From assembly GCA_934418055.1 (NCBI GenBank), contig CAKRWX010000156.1:1-6102 (forward strand): a stretch of DNA of 6,102 nt. Direction: 5' to 3'. Positions 1 through 5,441 of the stretch are shown in pieces. How positions within the stretch are numbered: the first letter of the stretch is position 1; every line of letters begins with the position of its first letter. The DNA is from an uncultured Lachnospiraceae bacterium. Lineage in GTDB: Bacteria > Bacillota > Clostridia > Lachnospirales > Lachnospiraceae. The notes beneath the pieces are model-generated. The model was not told the origin of the DNA. It saw nothing but the letters and a program-made list of their open reading frames with translations, and made no database searches. Made by a program: the position numbers and the translations under genes.

Positions 1-2756
1 GCCTTTAAGGTATCCATCGCCCGGTTGCCGTCGATCTCGGTCAGAGCCTTGCGGATATTGCCTAACTGTTTGCCGTATTTCGGTCCAACCGTCTTTAACT
101 GTGGCTTGAAGGTGTAGCTGGTGAAATCACGTACATCATCGGTAAATGCAACGCTCTTCACATTTAACTCATCCTCAATGATCTCCACATAGAACTCAGA
201 CAGCTTGTTCGGAGCCTTCACAAACATGCGGCCGATTGGCTGACGGTTCTTGATGTTGGCGGTATTTCTGGCAGCACGTCCCATAACAACTACCTTTAAT
301 ACCTCTTCCATGTCTGCTTCCAGCTTCTTGTCGATATGAGCCTCGTTGGCAGTTGGATAGTCGCACAGATGGATGCTCTCTGGAGCGTTCTTATCCAGAT
401 TGCGAACCAGGTTCTGGTAGATGGACTCGGTCATAAATGGGATCATTGGAGCCGCTACTTTACATACAGTAACCAGAGCTGTGTACAGAGTCATATAAGC
501 ATTGATCTTGTCCTGCTCCATGCCCTTTGCCCAGAAACGCTCACGGCTTCTTCTGACATACCAGTTGCTCATGTCATCTACGAAATCCTGCAGTGCTCTT
601 GCAGCCTCTGGGATCCGGTAGTTTGCCAGGTTATCATCCACATCTTTGATTAAGGAGTTTAACTTGGACAGAAGCCATTTATCCATAACTGGCAGTTTGT
701 CGTAGTCTAAGGTGTACTTGGTTGCGTCGAAATCATCGATATTGGCATACAGTACGAAGAACGCATAAGTGTTCCATAAGGTACCCATGAACTTTCTCTG
801 GCCTTCCTGGACAGCCTTGCCATGGAAACGGTTTGGCAGCCATGGAGCACTGTTGATGTAGAAATACCAGCGAATGGCGTCTGCACCGTAAGTAGCCAGT
901 GCGTCAAATGGATCGACTGCATTGCCCTTGGACTTACTCATCTTCTGGCCATTCTCATCCTGAACGTGGCCTAAAACGATAACGTTCTTATATGGAGCCT
1001 TGTTAAACAGCAGGGTAGAAATCGCAAGTAAGGAGTAAAACCAGCCTCTGGTCTGGTCAACGGCCTCGGAAATGAAATCTGCCGGGAACTGCTGCTCGAA
1101 CAGCTCTTTATTTTCAAATGGATAGTGATGCTGTGCAAATGGCATGGAACCGGAATCGAACCAGCAGTCGATCACCTCTGGTACACGCTTCATCTGCTTG
1201 CCGCACTTCGGACAGGTAATGGTCACTGCGTCAATGTATGGACGGTGAAGTTCGATATCGTCCGGGCAGTTCGGAGACATGGATTTTAACTCCTCGATGC
1301 TTCCGATCGAATGCTGATGTCCGCACTCACACTCCCATACGTTTAATGGGGTGCCCCAGTAACGGTTACGGCTGATACCCCAATCCTGGACATTCTCCAG
1401 CCAGTCGCCGAAACGGCCTTTACCGATGCTCTCCGGGATCCAGTTGATGGTGTTGTTGTTGCGGATCAGGTCGTCCTTCACTGCAGTCATCTTGATGAAC
1501 CAGGACTCTCTTGCATAGTAGATCAGTGGAGTATCACATCTCCAGCAGTGTGGATAGCTATGCTCAAATACCGGTGCCTCAAATAACAGGTGCTTCTCAT
1601 CCAGCGCTTTTAATACCAATGGATCGGCTTTCTTAACGAATACGCCTTCCCATGGAGTCTCTTTGGTTAAGTTACCCTTTGCATCAACTAACTGTACAAA
1701 TGGCAGGTCGTATTTTTTACCAACTTTGGAGTCGTCCTCACCAAATGCAGGAGCGATATGAACCACGCCGGTACCATCAGTCAATGTTACATAAGTATCG
1801 CATACGACATAGAATGCTTTCTTATGCTGCTTCTCACAGACACCAACGGCACAGTCAAATAATGGCTCGTACTCTTTGTACTCTAAGTCTTTACCAATGT
1901 ATCTCTCCAGGATCTCGTAGGCAGGTGTTCCGGCCTCTTTGTCAGCCAGCTTGCCAAGAACAGTATCCAGAAGAGCCTCTGCCATGTAGTAGGTGTAGCC
2001 GTCTGCTGCTTTTACCTTTACATAGGACTCGTTCGGGTTTACACACAGAGCCACGTTGGACGGAAGAGTCCATGGGGTTGTGGTCCATGCTAAAATGTAT
2101 GCGTCCTCGCCTTTTACTTTGAAACGTGCGATAGCAGAGCGCTCTTTCACGTCTTTATAACCCTGAGCAACCTCGTGGCTGGAAAGTGGGGTACCACATC
2201 TTGGACAGTAAGGAACGATCTTGAAGCCTTTGTATAACAGGCCCTTCTCCCAGATCTGCTTTAATGCCCACCACTCGGACTCGATGAAATTGTTATGATA
2301 GGTAACGTATGGGTTCTCCATATCTGCCCAGAAACCAACGGTTGCGGAGAAATCTTCCCACATGCCCTTGTATTTCCAGACACTCTCTTTACAATGCTCG
2401 ATAAATGGCTCCAAACCATACTGCTCGATCTGCTCTTTGCCATCCAGTCCCAGCATCTTCTCAACTTCCAGCTCTACCGGAAGTCCGTGGGTATCCCAGC
2501 CGGCCTTTCTCGGAACCTTGTAGCCCTTCATGGTGCGGTATCTTGGGATCATATCCTTGATAACACGGGTCAGAACATGGCCGATGTGTGGCTTGCCGTT
2601 AGCAGTTGGCGGGCCATCGTAAAACATATAGGTTGGGTGGCCTTCATGGTCTTTGATACTCTTCTGGAAGATATCATTCTCATCCCAGAACTTCTCCACT
2701 TCTTTCTCACGCTCTACAAATTTCAGGTCTGTAGGCACTTTGTCGTACTTTGACAT
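1..2756 (-). CDS. ileS: Isoleucyl-tRNA synthetase, long clostridial type (IleRS2-like), 3' end outside window
   Basis: Class Ia aminoacyl-tRNA synthetase that charges tRNA-Ile with isoleucine using ATP in the cytoplasm and edits mischarged valine. The window holds 918 codons plus two bases; family members of this type are usually about 1030-1050 residues, so roughly the last 110-130 are missing. Visible in my translation: [13 protein letters not shown] with the HIGH box at residues 57-60; the CP1 editing domain with [11 protein letters not shown] (224-234) and [15 protein letters not shown] (328-342); WFDSG (532-536); KMSKS at 605-609; and the anticodon-binding region around [12 protein letters not shown] (731-742). 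CxxC pairs at 184/187, 404/407 and 515/518 are potential zinc ligands. The start is the ATG at 2756, seven bases after GGAGG (2768-2764). The HIGH-box context and the C-terminal ELNVK and GPKYGK segments resemble the eukaryote-like IleRS2 group rather than the E. coli type. The gene is controlled by the T-box leader upstream. Identification is very secure; the subtype is inferred from motif memory. Confidence 0.97.
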   Translation of the reverse strand, partial: MSKYDKVPTDLKFVEREKEVEKFWDENDIFQKSIKDHEGHPTYMFYDGPPTANGKPHIGHVLTRVIKDMIPRYRTMKGYKVPRKAGWDTHGLPVELEVEKMLGLDGKEQIEQYGLEPFIEHCKESVWKYKGMWEDFSATVGFWADMENPYVTYHNNFIESEWWALKQIWEKGLLYKGFKIVPYCPRCGTPLSSHEVAQGYKDVKERSAIARFKVKGEDAYILAWTTTPWTLPSNVALCVNPNESYVKVKAADGYTYYMAEALLDTVLGKLADKEAGTPAYEILERYIGKDLEYKEYEPLFDCAVGVCEKQHKKAFYVVCDTYVTLTDGTGVVHIAPAFGEDDSKVGKKYDLPFVQLVDAKGNLTKETPWEGVFVKKADPLVLKALDEKHLLFEAPVFEHSYPHCWRCDTPLIYYARESWFIKMTAVKDDLIRNNNTINWIPESIGKGRFGDWLENVQDWGISRNRYWGTPLNVWECECGHQHSIGSIEELKSMSPNCPDDIELHRPYIDAVTITCPKCGKQMKRVPEVIDCWFDSGSMPFAQHHYPFENKELFEQQFPADFISEAVDQTRGWFYSLLAISTLLFNKAPYKNVIVLGHVQDENGQKMSKSKGNAVDPFDALATYGADAIRWYFYINSAPWLPNRFHGKAVQEGQRKFMGTLWNTYAFFVLYANIDDFDATKYTLDYDKLPVMDKWLLSKLNSLIKDVDDNLANYRIPEAARALQDFVDDMSNWYVRRSRERFWAKGMEQDKINAYMTLYTALVTVCKVAAPMIPFMTESIYQNLVRNLDKNAPESIHLCDYPTANEAHIDKKLEADMEEVLKVVVMGRAARNTANIKNRQPIGRMFVKAPNKLSEFYVEIIEDELNVKSVAFTDDVRDFTSYTFKPQLKTVGPKYGKQLGNIRKALTEIDGNRAMDTLK

Positions 2757-2803
2757 TTCAAAACCTCCATTTTCCAGGTGATCTTTTATTTAGGAAGAGA
2801 TAT

Positions 2804-2840
2804 AAAAAAGACTTCCGCCCCGTAATCAGGACGAAAGTCT
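2804..2840 (-). terminator. T-box-controlled intrinsic terminator before ileS
   Basis: On the minus strand, AGACTTTCGTCC (2840-2829) pairs with GGGCGGAAGTCT (2820-2809), 12 bp including G-U pairs, around an 8-base loop, followed by six T residues (2809-2804). Its 5' arm contains the UUCGUCC that pairs with the T-box sequence in the antiterminator, so the two structures are mutually exclusive. This is the expected T-box switch. Confidence 0.93.
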
Positions 2841-3180
2841 GCTCATTCTTCGCTATACCACCTATTACATCATACCAACATATGCGTTCCTTTTAACGGG
2901 GGAATCCCGGCCCAGCTTACTTATGAATGCCGCGGCGGATTATCGCTTTGCACGTTTCTCCGTATCCCGGCGTTTCGGTTCAGCCTGCAACTCCGGAGTG
3001 ATCTTCATCGTCTGCGCTACTTGCACCGGGCTTCCACCTTCCCCGGTTCGCTGTGGCTTTCTTCACAGGATTACTGTCTCCATCTCAGTTTTTCCTCTAT
3101 GACGATCCGCTGCGGGAACAGTTCCGTCCCTGCGCACTCCTTTGCCTGTAAAATGGCGGAGTTTCCGAATCGTTATGACT
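2804..3180 (-). promoter_or_regulatory. T-box riboswitch leader of ileS (tRNA-Ile sensing, AUC specifier)
   Basis: This leader RNA binds tRNA-Ile; uncharged tRNA stabilises an antiterminator and lets ileS be transcribed. Read on the minus strand, Stem I shows a GGAG/CUCC helix (3081-3078 with 2998-2995) closing an internal loop with the AGUA loop-E strand on one side and GAAGAUCA on the other. The specifier AUC is at 3002-3000, followed by A, and pairs with anticodon GAU. The distal Stem I has AGCGA (3052-3048) and a CCGGG/CCCGG hairpin with a GGUGGAAG-type loop, as in known T-boxes. A hairpin in the Stem III position lies near 2909-2897. The antiterminator pairs AGG (2863-2861) with CCU (2830-2828) and GCGAA (2853-2849) with UUCGU (2835-2831). 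This leaves the 7-nt bulge UGGUAUA (2860-2854), whose UGGU matches the ACCA end of tRNA-Ile. The first 85 or so bases, before Stem I, form an extra structured region. Boundaries are approximate. Confidence 0.93.
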
Positions 3181-3185
3181 ATATT

Positions 3186-3214
3186 ATTATAGTAAGCACA
3201 AGAACCATTGTCAA
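3186..3214 (-). promoter_or_regulatory. Sigma-A promoter of the ileS T-box transcript
   Basis: On the minus strand this is TTGACA (3214-3209), a 17-base spacer, and TATAAT (3191-3186), an exact match to the vegetative consensus with ideal spacing. Transcription would begin near 3179-3180, giving a leader of about 420 bases before the ileS start codon. So strong a promoter fits a gene controlled mainly by downstream attenuation. Confidence 0.9.
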
Positions 3215-3255
3215 GGGAAGTTATACTTTGTTATTTTTTTATCAATCTATTTCTT

Positions 3256-3319
3256 CTTTGTAAAATCTATGTTATGATACAAACCATATTACCTACGGGA
3301 AAATAAGGAGAAGAATCTT
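3256..3319 (+). promoter_or_regulatory. Probable promoter and ribosome binding site of pncB
   Basis: A TATGAT -10 hexamer lies at 3273-3278, but only a weak T-rich -35 (around 3250-3256) sits at proper spacing. AAGGAG at 3305-3310 lies nine bases before the ATG at 3320 and supports that start. The promoter diverges from the ileS promoter, whose -35 is about 60 bases away. No operator dyad is evident here. Confidence 0.45.
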
Positions 3320-4777
3320 ATGGCAGGAAGAAATCTGACACTATTAACCGATTTATACGAGTTGACCATGATGCAGGGCTACTTTAAGGAGAAGGACGCC
3401 AACGAGACCGTTATTTTCGATGCCTTCTACCGCAACAACCCATGCAACAACGGCTATTCCATCTGCGCTGGACTGGAGCAGGTGATCGAGTACCTGGAAA
3501 ATCTTCATTTTGAGGAGGAGGATATTGATTATCTGCGCTCCACGGGACTTTTTGAAGAAGATTTCCTGGATTATTTAAGACATTTCCACTTCAGCGGTGA
3601 TGTCTATGCCATTCCGGAAGGAACTGTAGTATTTCCACGTGAACCTCTGGTGAAGGTCATTGCACCGATCATGGAGGCCCAGCTTGTAGAGACCGCTCTG
3701 TTAAATATCATCAACCACCAGAGCCTGATCGCCACCAAGACCGCCCGCGTGATCCATGCTGCCCAGGGGGATGGCATCATGGAATTTGGCCTGCGCCGTG
3801 CACAGGGACCGGACGCCGGAATCTACGGAGCAAGGGCAGCCATGATCGCAGGCTGTATCGGAACCTCCAATGTTTTAGCCGGACAGATGTTTGATGTACC
3901 GGTAAAAGGAACCCACGCCCACAGCTGGATCATGAGCTTCCCGGATGAGCTGACTGCCTTCCGTGCTTATGCCAGATTATATCCGACTGCCTGCATTCTT
4001 CTGGTAGATACCTATGATACTTTAAAATCCGGTGTACCAAACGCCATCAAGGTATTCCAGGAGATGAAGGAAGCAGGAATCCCACTGACCTTCTATGGCA
4101 TCCGTTTAGACAGCGGTGACTTGGCTTACCTGTCTAAAAAAGCGAAAAAAATGTTAGATGCAGCAGGCTTCACCGATGCTGTGATCTCTGCTTCTAACGA
4201 TCTGGACGAGAACCTGATCAGCAGCCTGAAATTACAGGGTGCAGCCATCAACTCCTGGGGTGTCGGCACCAACCTGATCACCTCCAAGGATTGCCCGTCC
4301 TTCGGCGGCGTATACAAGCTGGCTGCCATCCTGGATAAAGAGACCGGTAAATTCATCCCGAAGATCAAACTCTCCGAGAACGCCGAGAAGATCACCAACC
4401 CGGGCAACAAGACCATCCGCCGTATCTATAATAAGGAAACCGGCAAGATCATCGCAGACCTGATCTGTCTGGTGGATGAGGAGTACGATTCCAGCAAATC
4501 CCTGCTGCTCTTCGATCCGGTTGAGACCTGGAAAAAGACTCACCTGGCCCCAGACAGCTACACCATCCGCGAGCTGATGATCCCGGTATTTAAGGATGGC
4601 AAGTGCGTCTACCACTCTCCGAAGGTCATGGATATCCAGAAGTATTGCAAAGAAGAGATCGCAACTCTCTGGGAAGAGTCCCTCCGTCTGGAGTACCCAC
4701 ACCGGACCCACGTGGATCTGTCCATGCCGCTGTGGAAGATGAAAAATGAACTGCTTGACAAATATCATTTTGAATAG
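3320..4777 (+). CDS. pncB: Nicotinate phosphoribosyltransferase
   Basis: Converts nicotinate and PRPP to nicotinate mononucleotide, with ATP hydrolysis, as the entry step of the Preiss-Handler NAD salvage route in the cytoplasm. The 485-residue product is complete and has the usual length for this family. Diagnostic motifs: LLTDLYELTMMQGY near the N-terminus (8-21); EFGLRRAQGPDA (155-166), where the arginines belong to the phosphate and substrate site; GTHAHSW (197-203), in which H201 is most likely the histidine phosphorylated during catalysis, by analogy with characterised enzymes; SFPDELTAF (206-214); LLVDTYDT (227-234); RLDSGD (262-267); and NSWGVGT (311-317). No signal peptide or membrane segment is seen. 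AAGGAG nine bases upstream supports the ATG at 3320. It stands alone between a divergent ileS unit and a 664-base gap, so it is probably monocistronic. Nicotinamidase or NAD synthesis genes are not in the window. Family assignment is secure; substrate preference for nicotinate rather than nicotinamide follows from the family. Confidence 0.96.
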   Translation: MAGRNLTLLTDLYELTMMQGYFKEKDANETVIFDAFYRNNPCNNGYSICAGLEQVIEYLENLHFEEEDIDYLRSTGLFEEDFLDYLRHFHFSGDVYAIPEGTVVFPREPLVKVIAPIMEAQLVETALLNIINHQSLIATKTARVIHAAQGDGIMEFGLRRAQGPDAGIYGARAAMIAGCIGTSNVLAGQMFDVPVKGTHAHSWIMSFPDELTAFRAYARLYPTACILLVDTYDTLKSGVPNAIKVFQEMKEAGIPLTFYGIRLDSGDLAYLSKKAKKMLDAAGFTDAVISASNDLDENLISSLKLQGAAINSWGVGTNLITSKDCPSFGGVYKLAAILDKETGKFIPKIKLSENAEKITNPGNKTIRRIYNKETGKIIADLICLVDEEYDSSKSLLLFDPVETWKKTHLAPDSYTIRELMIPVFKDGKCVYHSPKVMDIQKYCKEEIATLWEESLRLEYPHRTHVDLSMPLWKMKNELLDKYHFE

Positions 4778-4787
4778 TTGATATCAA

Positions 4788-4830
4788 AACGTCCGGCAAC
4801 TGCGATACACCATCACAGTTGCCGGACGTT
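4788..4830. terminator. Perfect 15-bp inverted repeat just after pncB, probable terminator
   Basis: AACGTCCGGCAACTG (4788-4802) and its exact reverse complement (4816-4830) flank a 13-base loop, beginning ten bases after the pncB stop. The plus-strand tail (TTCATATTTC) is a poor U-tract. On the minus strand the stem runs into TTTTGAT. It most likely ends or stabilises the pncB mRNA, and may work in both directions. Confidence 0.65.
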
Positions 4831-4882
4831 CATATTTCATTCACAATCATTCACATTTTTTTAACAGGCGCTCCAAACTTTC

Positions 4883-4911
4883 TTCACATTTAACTGATAT
4901 AGTTATATCAT
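4883..4911 (+). promoter_or_regulatory. Candidate sigma-A promoter of a short rightward transcript
   Basis: TTCACA (4883-4888, 5/6 to consensus), a 17-base spacer and TATCAT (4906-4911, 5/6). An overlapping extended -10, TGATATAGT (4895-4903), is an alternative but lacks a -35. Predicted start is near 4918. There is no annotated gene downstream before the terminator at 5029. Confidence 0.5.
4895..4910. promoter_or_regulatory. Operator-like palindrome TGATATA-GT-TATATCA
   Basis: Two exact 7-base arms separated by two bases occupy the promoter spacer and most of the -10. This is the classic position for a dimeric repressor site. No regulator is identifiable from the window, and the sequence is AT-rich, so a chance palindrome is possible. 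Confidence 0.4.
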
Positions 4912-4961
4912 CGAAAGAAAGAAATGCTGCTAACAATTCGATAAAATTTTTTTCATAATCT

Positions 4962-5001
4962 GCCGGTGGTTTCGTAAGAAGTCACCGGCTCCTCCCTTTT
5001 T
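4962..5001 (+). other. GNRA-capped hairpin followed by C-rich and U-rich segment
   Basis: GCCGGTGGTTTC (4962-4973) pairs with GAAGTCACCGGC (4978-4989) around GTAA. A T run (4997-5001) begins seven bases after the stem, too far for an ideal intrinsic terminator but possibly partly active as one. It is the main internal structure of the candidate rightward small RNA. Confidence 0.6.
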
Positions 5002-5028
5002 ATAGGACAAAAATAGAGACTCTCTTCT

Positions 5029-5068
5029 TCCCGCCGCAGGCCGTGATGGCTTGTGGGCGGGATTTTTT
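5029..5068 (+). terminator. Strong intrinsic terminator, rightward
   Basis: TCCCGCC plus GCAGGCC (5029-5042) pairs with GGCTTGT, a bulged G, then GGCGGGA (5048-5062) around the loop GTGAT. This makes a 14-bp stem with a few G-U pairs, followed directly by six T residues (5063-5068). It lies about 250 bases past the pncB stop, and so most simply ends a separate transcript or read-through from pncB. Confidence 0.88.
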
Positions 5069-5069
5069 A

Positions 5070-5095
5070 TTTCATAGGATATCATTCCTGTGAAA
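5070..5095. repeat. Short inverted repeat between the two convergent terminators
   Basis: TTTCATAGGA (5070-5079) and TCCTGTGAAA (5086-5095) pair over 10 bp with one T-G wobble around a six-base loop. It fills the gap between the rightward and leftward terminators exactly, and may add to termination in both directions. Confidence 0.6.
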
Positions 5096-5097
5096 CT

Positions 5098-5136
5098 AAA
5101 AAGGAAGCTGCCTTTCCCCCACAGAAAGCAGCTTCC
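5098..5136 (-). terminator. Strong intrinsic terminator, leftward
   Basis: On the minus strand, GGAAGCTGCTTTC (5136-5124) pairs with GAAAG, a bulged G, then CAGCTTCC (5116-5103) around a 7-base loop. The 13-bp stem is followed by five T residues (5102-5098). On the plus strand there is no T run after it, so it acts leftward. No leftward protein gene precedes it in this window, which implies a non-coding leftward transcript. Confidence 0.87.
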
Positions 5137-5231
5137 ACGTCACGATTATCACCGTTACATTATATGTTGTAAGATTCTGGCATCCCCATGCCAAAAGATT
5201 ACATGTAAGGCACCCCTTTGTGCTTCTCACG
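5098..5231 (-). ncRNA. Candidate small RNA, about 135-140 nt, leftward
   Basis: Bounded by a good promoter (5266-5238) and a strong intrinsic terminator (5136-5098), with no credible open reading frame on the minus strand. The body folds into a long hairpin. TGGCAT/ATGCCA with a GGGG loop (5193-5178) is nested in TGTAA/TTACA (5203-5168), and further out in CCTTACAT with ATGTAACGG (about 5210-5152, one bulge). A small GCAC/GTGC hairpin lies near the 5' end. It does not match 6S, SRP, tmRNA, RNase P or any riboswitch I can recall. Confidence reflects the promoter-terminator pairing, not homology. It could instead be an antisense leader relic. Confidence 0.5.
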
Positions 5232-5237
5232 ATATCA

Positions 5238-5266
5238 ATAATATCACTAATTCCCCCGCCTGTCAA
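5238..5266 (-). promoter_or_regulatory. Candidate sigma-A promoter of the leftward small transcript
   Basis: On the minus strand: a perfect TTGACA (5266-5261), a 17-base spacer, and TATTAT (5243-5238, 5/6 to TATAAT). Predicted start is near 5231. It points away from the germination gene at 5442 and leads directly to the leftward terminator. Confidence 0.65.
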
Positions 5267-5441
5267 CCATTGTCACTGTCATTTTGCACAATTCCATTTC
5301 TTTTCAAAGTCGATTTATGTATTTTTACGTCAATTTTACCCGCTATTTTTCCATACATAAACCTGCTATTTTCTGTAAATACTCCTTCTATGACATCTAT
5401 AAATGCTACGATTGCGTACATTCCAGTCAAAAGGAGGCACT

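Larger units (their letters stand above)
4918..5068 (+). ncRNA. Candidate small RNA, about 150 nt, rightward
   Basis: Inferred from a promoter-like pair at 4883-4911 and a strong intrinsic terminator at 5029-5068 with no gene between. The internal structure includes a 12-bp hairpin (4962-4973 with 4978-4989, two G-U pairs) capped by the GNRA tetraloop GUAA. It is followed by an apparently unpaired pyrimidine-rich segment, CTCCTCCC (4989-4996), complementary to Shine-Dalgarno-like sequence, and then TTTTT. A six-codon frame, ATG CTG CTA ACA ATT CGA TAA, occurs at about 4923-4943, but its upstream GAAAGAAAG is a poor ribosome site. I recognise no RNA family. Alternatively these elements could be the extended 3' UTR and successive terminators of pncB. 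Confidence 0.4.
4778..5441. other. 664-base intergenic region, no protein gene recognised; several RNA signals
   Basis: I find no convincing coding sequence on either strand. The open frames crossing it lack good start sites, and their translations look like non-coding AT-rich sequence. From left to right it holds the pncB-proximal inverted repeat, a CATTCACA direct repeat (4838-4845 and 4848-4855, ten-base period), a rightward promoter with palindrome, a GNRA-capped hairpin, a rightward terminator, a short central hairpin, a leftward terminator, a leftward promoter, and an AT-rich stretch (about 5267-5430) before the germination gene. In that last stretch I see only a weak TATAAA at 5398-5403 and no clear sigma-G or sigma-A promoter pair. 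Confidence 0.7.

Noticed and set aside
1652..2753. Plus-strand open frames antisense to ileS (also 336-653)
   Set aside because: They mirror a conserved synthetase gene; translations are low-quality and show no family motifs.
3021..3263. Plus-strand open frame of about 80 codons opposite the ileS leader
   Set aside because: It is the antisense of the T-box leader and promoter. It has no ribosome binding site, and its composition is explained by RNA structure.
4126..4768. Two minus-strand open frames inside pncB
   Set aside because: They are shadows of the well-supported nicotinate phosphoribosyltransferase frame, with no ribosome sites or recognisable domains.
4923..4943. Six-codon leader peptide in the candidate rightward RNA
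   Set aside because: There is no proper ribosome binding site and no codon bias suggesting attenuation, such as runs of a regulated amino acid. It is noted only as a possibility.
5013..5023. AGAGACTCTCT odd palindrome
   Set aside because: The one-base centre cannot form a hairpin and there is no second copy, so there is no basis for calling a site.
3198..5277. Shared TGACAATGGTT between the ileS promoter region and the leftward small-RNA promoter region
   Set aside because: The 11-base match overlaps the ileS -35 but lies just upstream of the -35 in the second promoter, so it is not in the same register. Most likely it is chance around TTGACA-like sequence.
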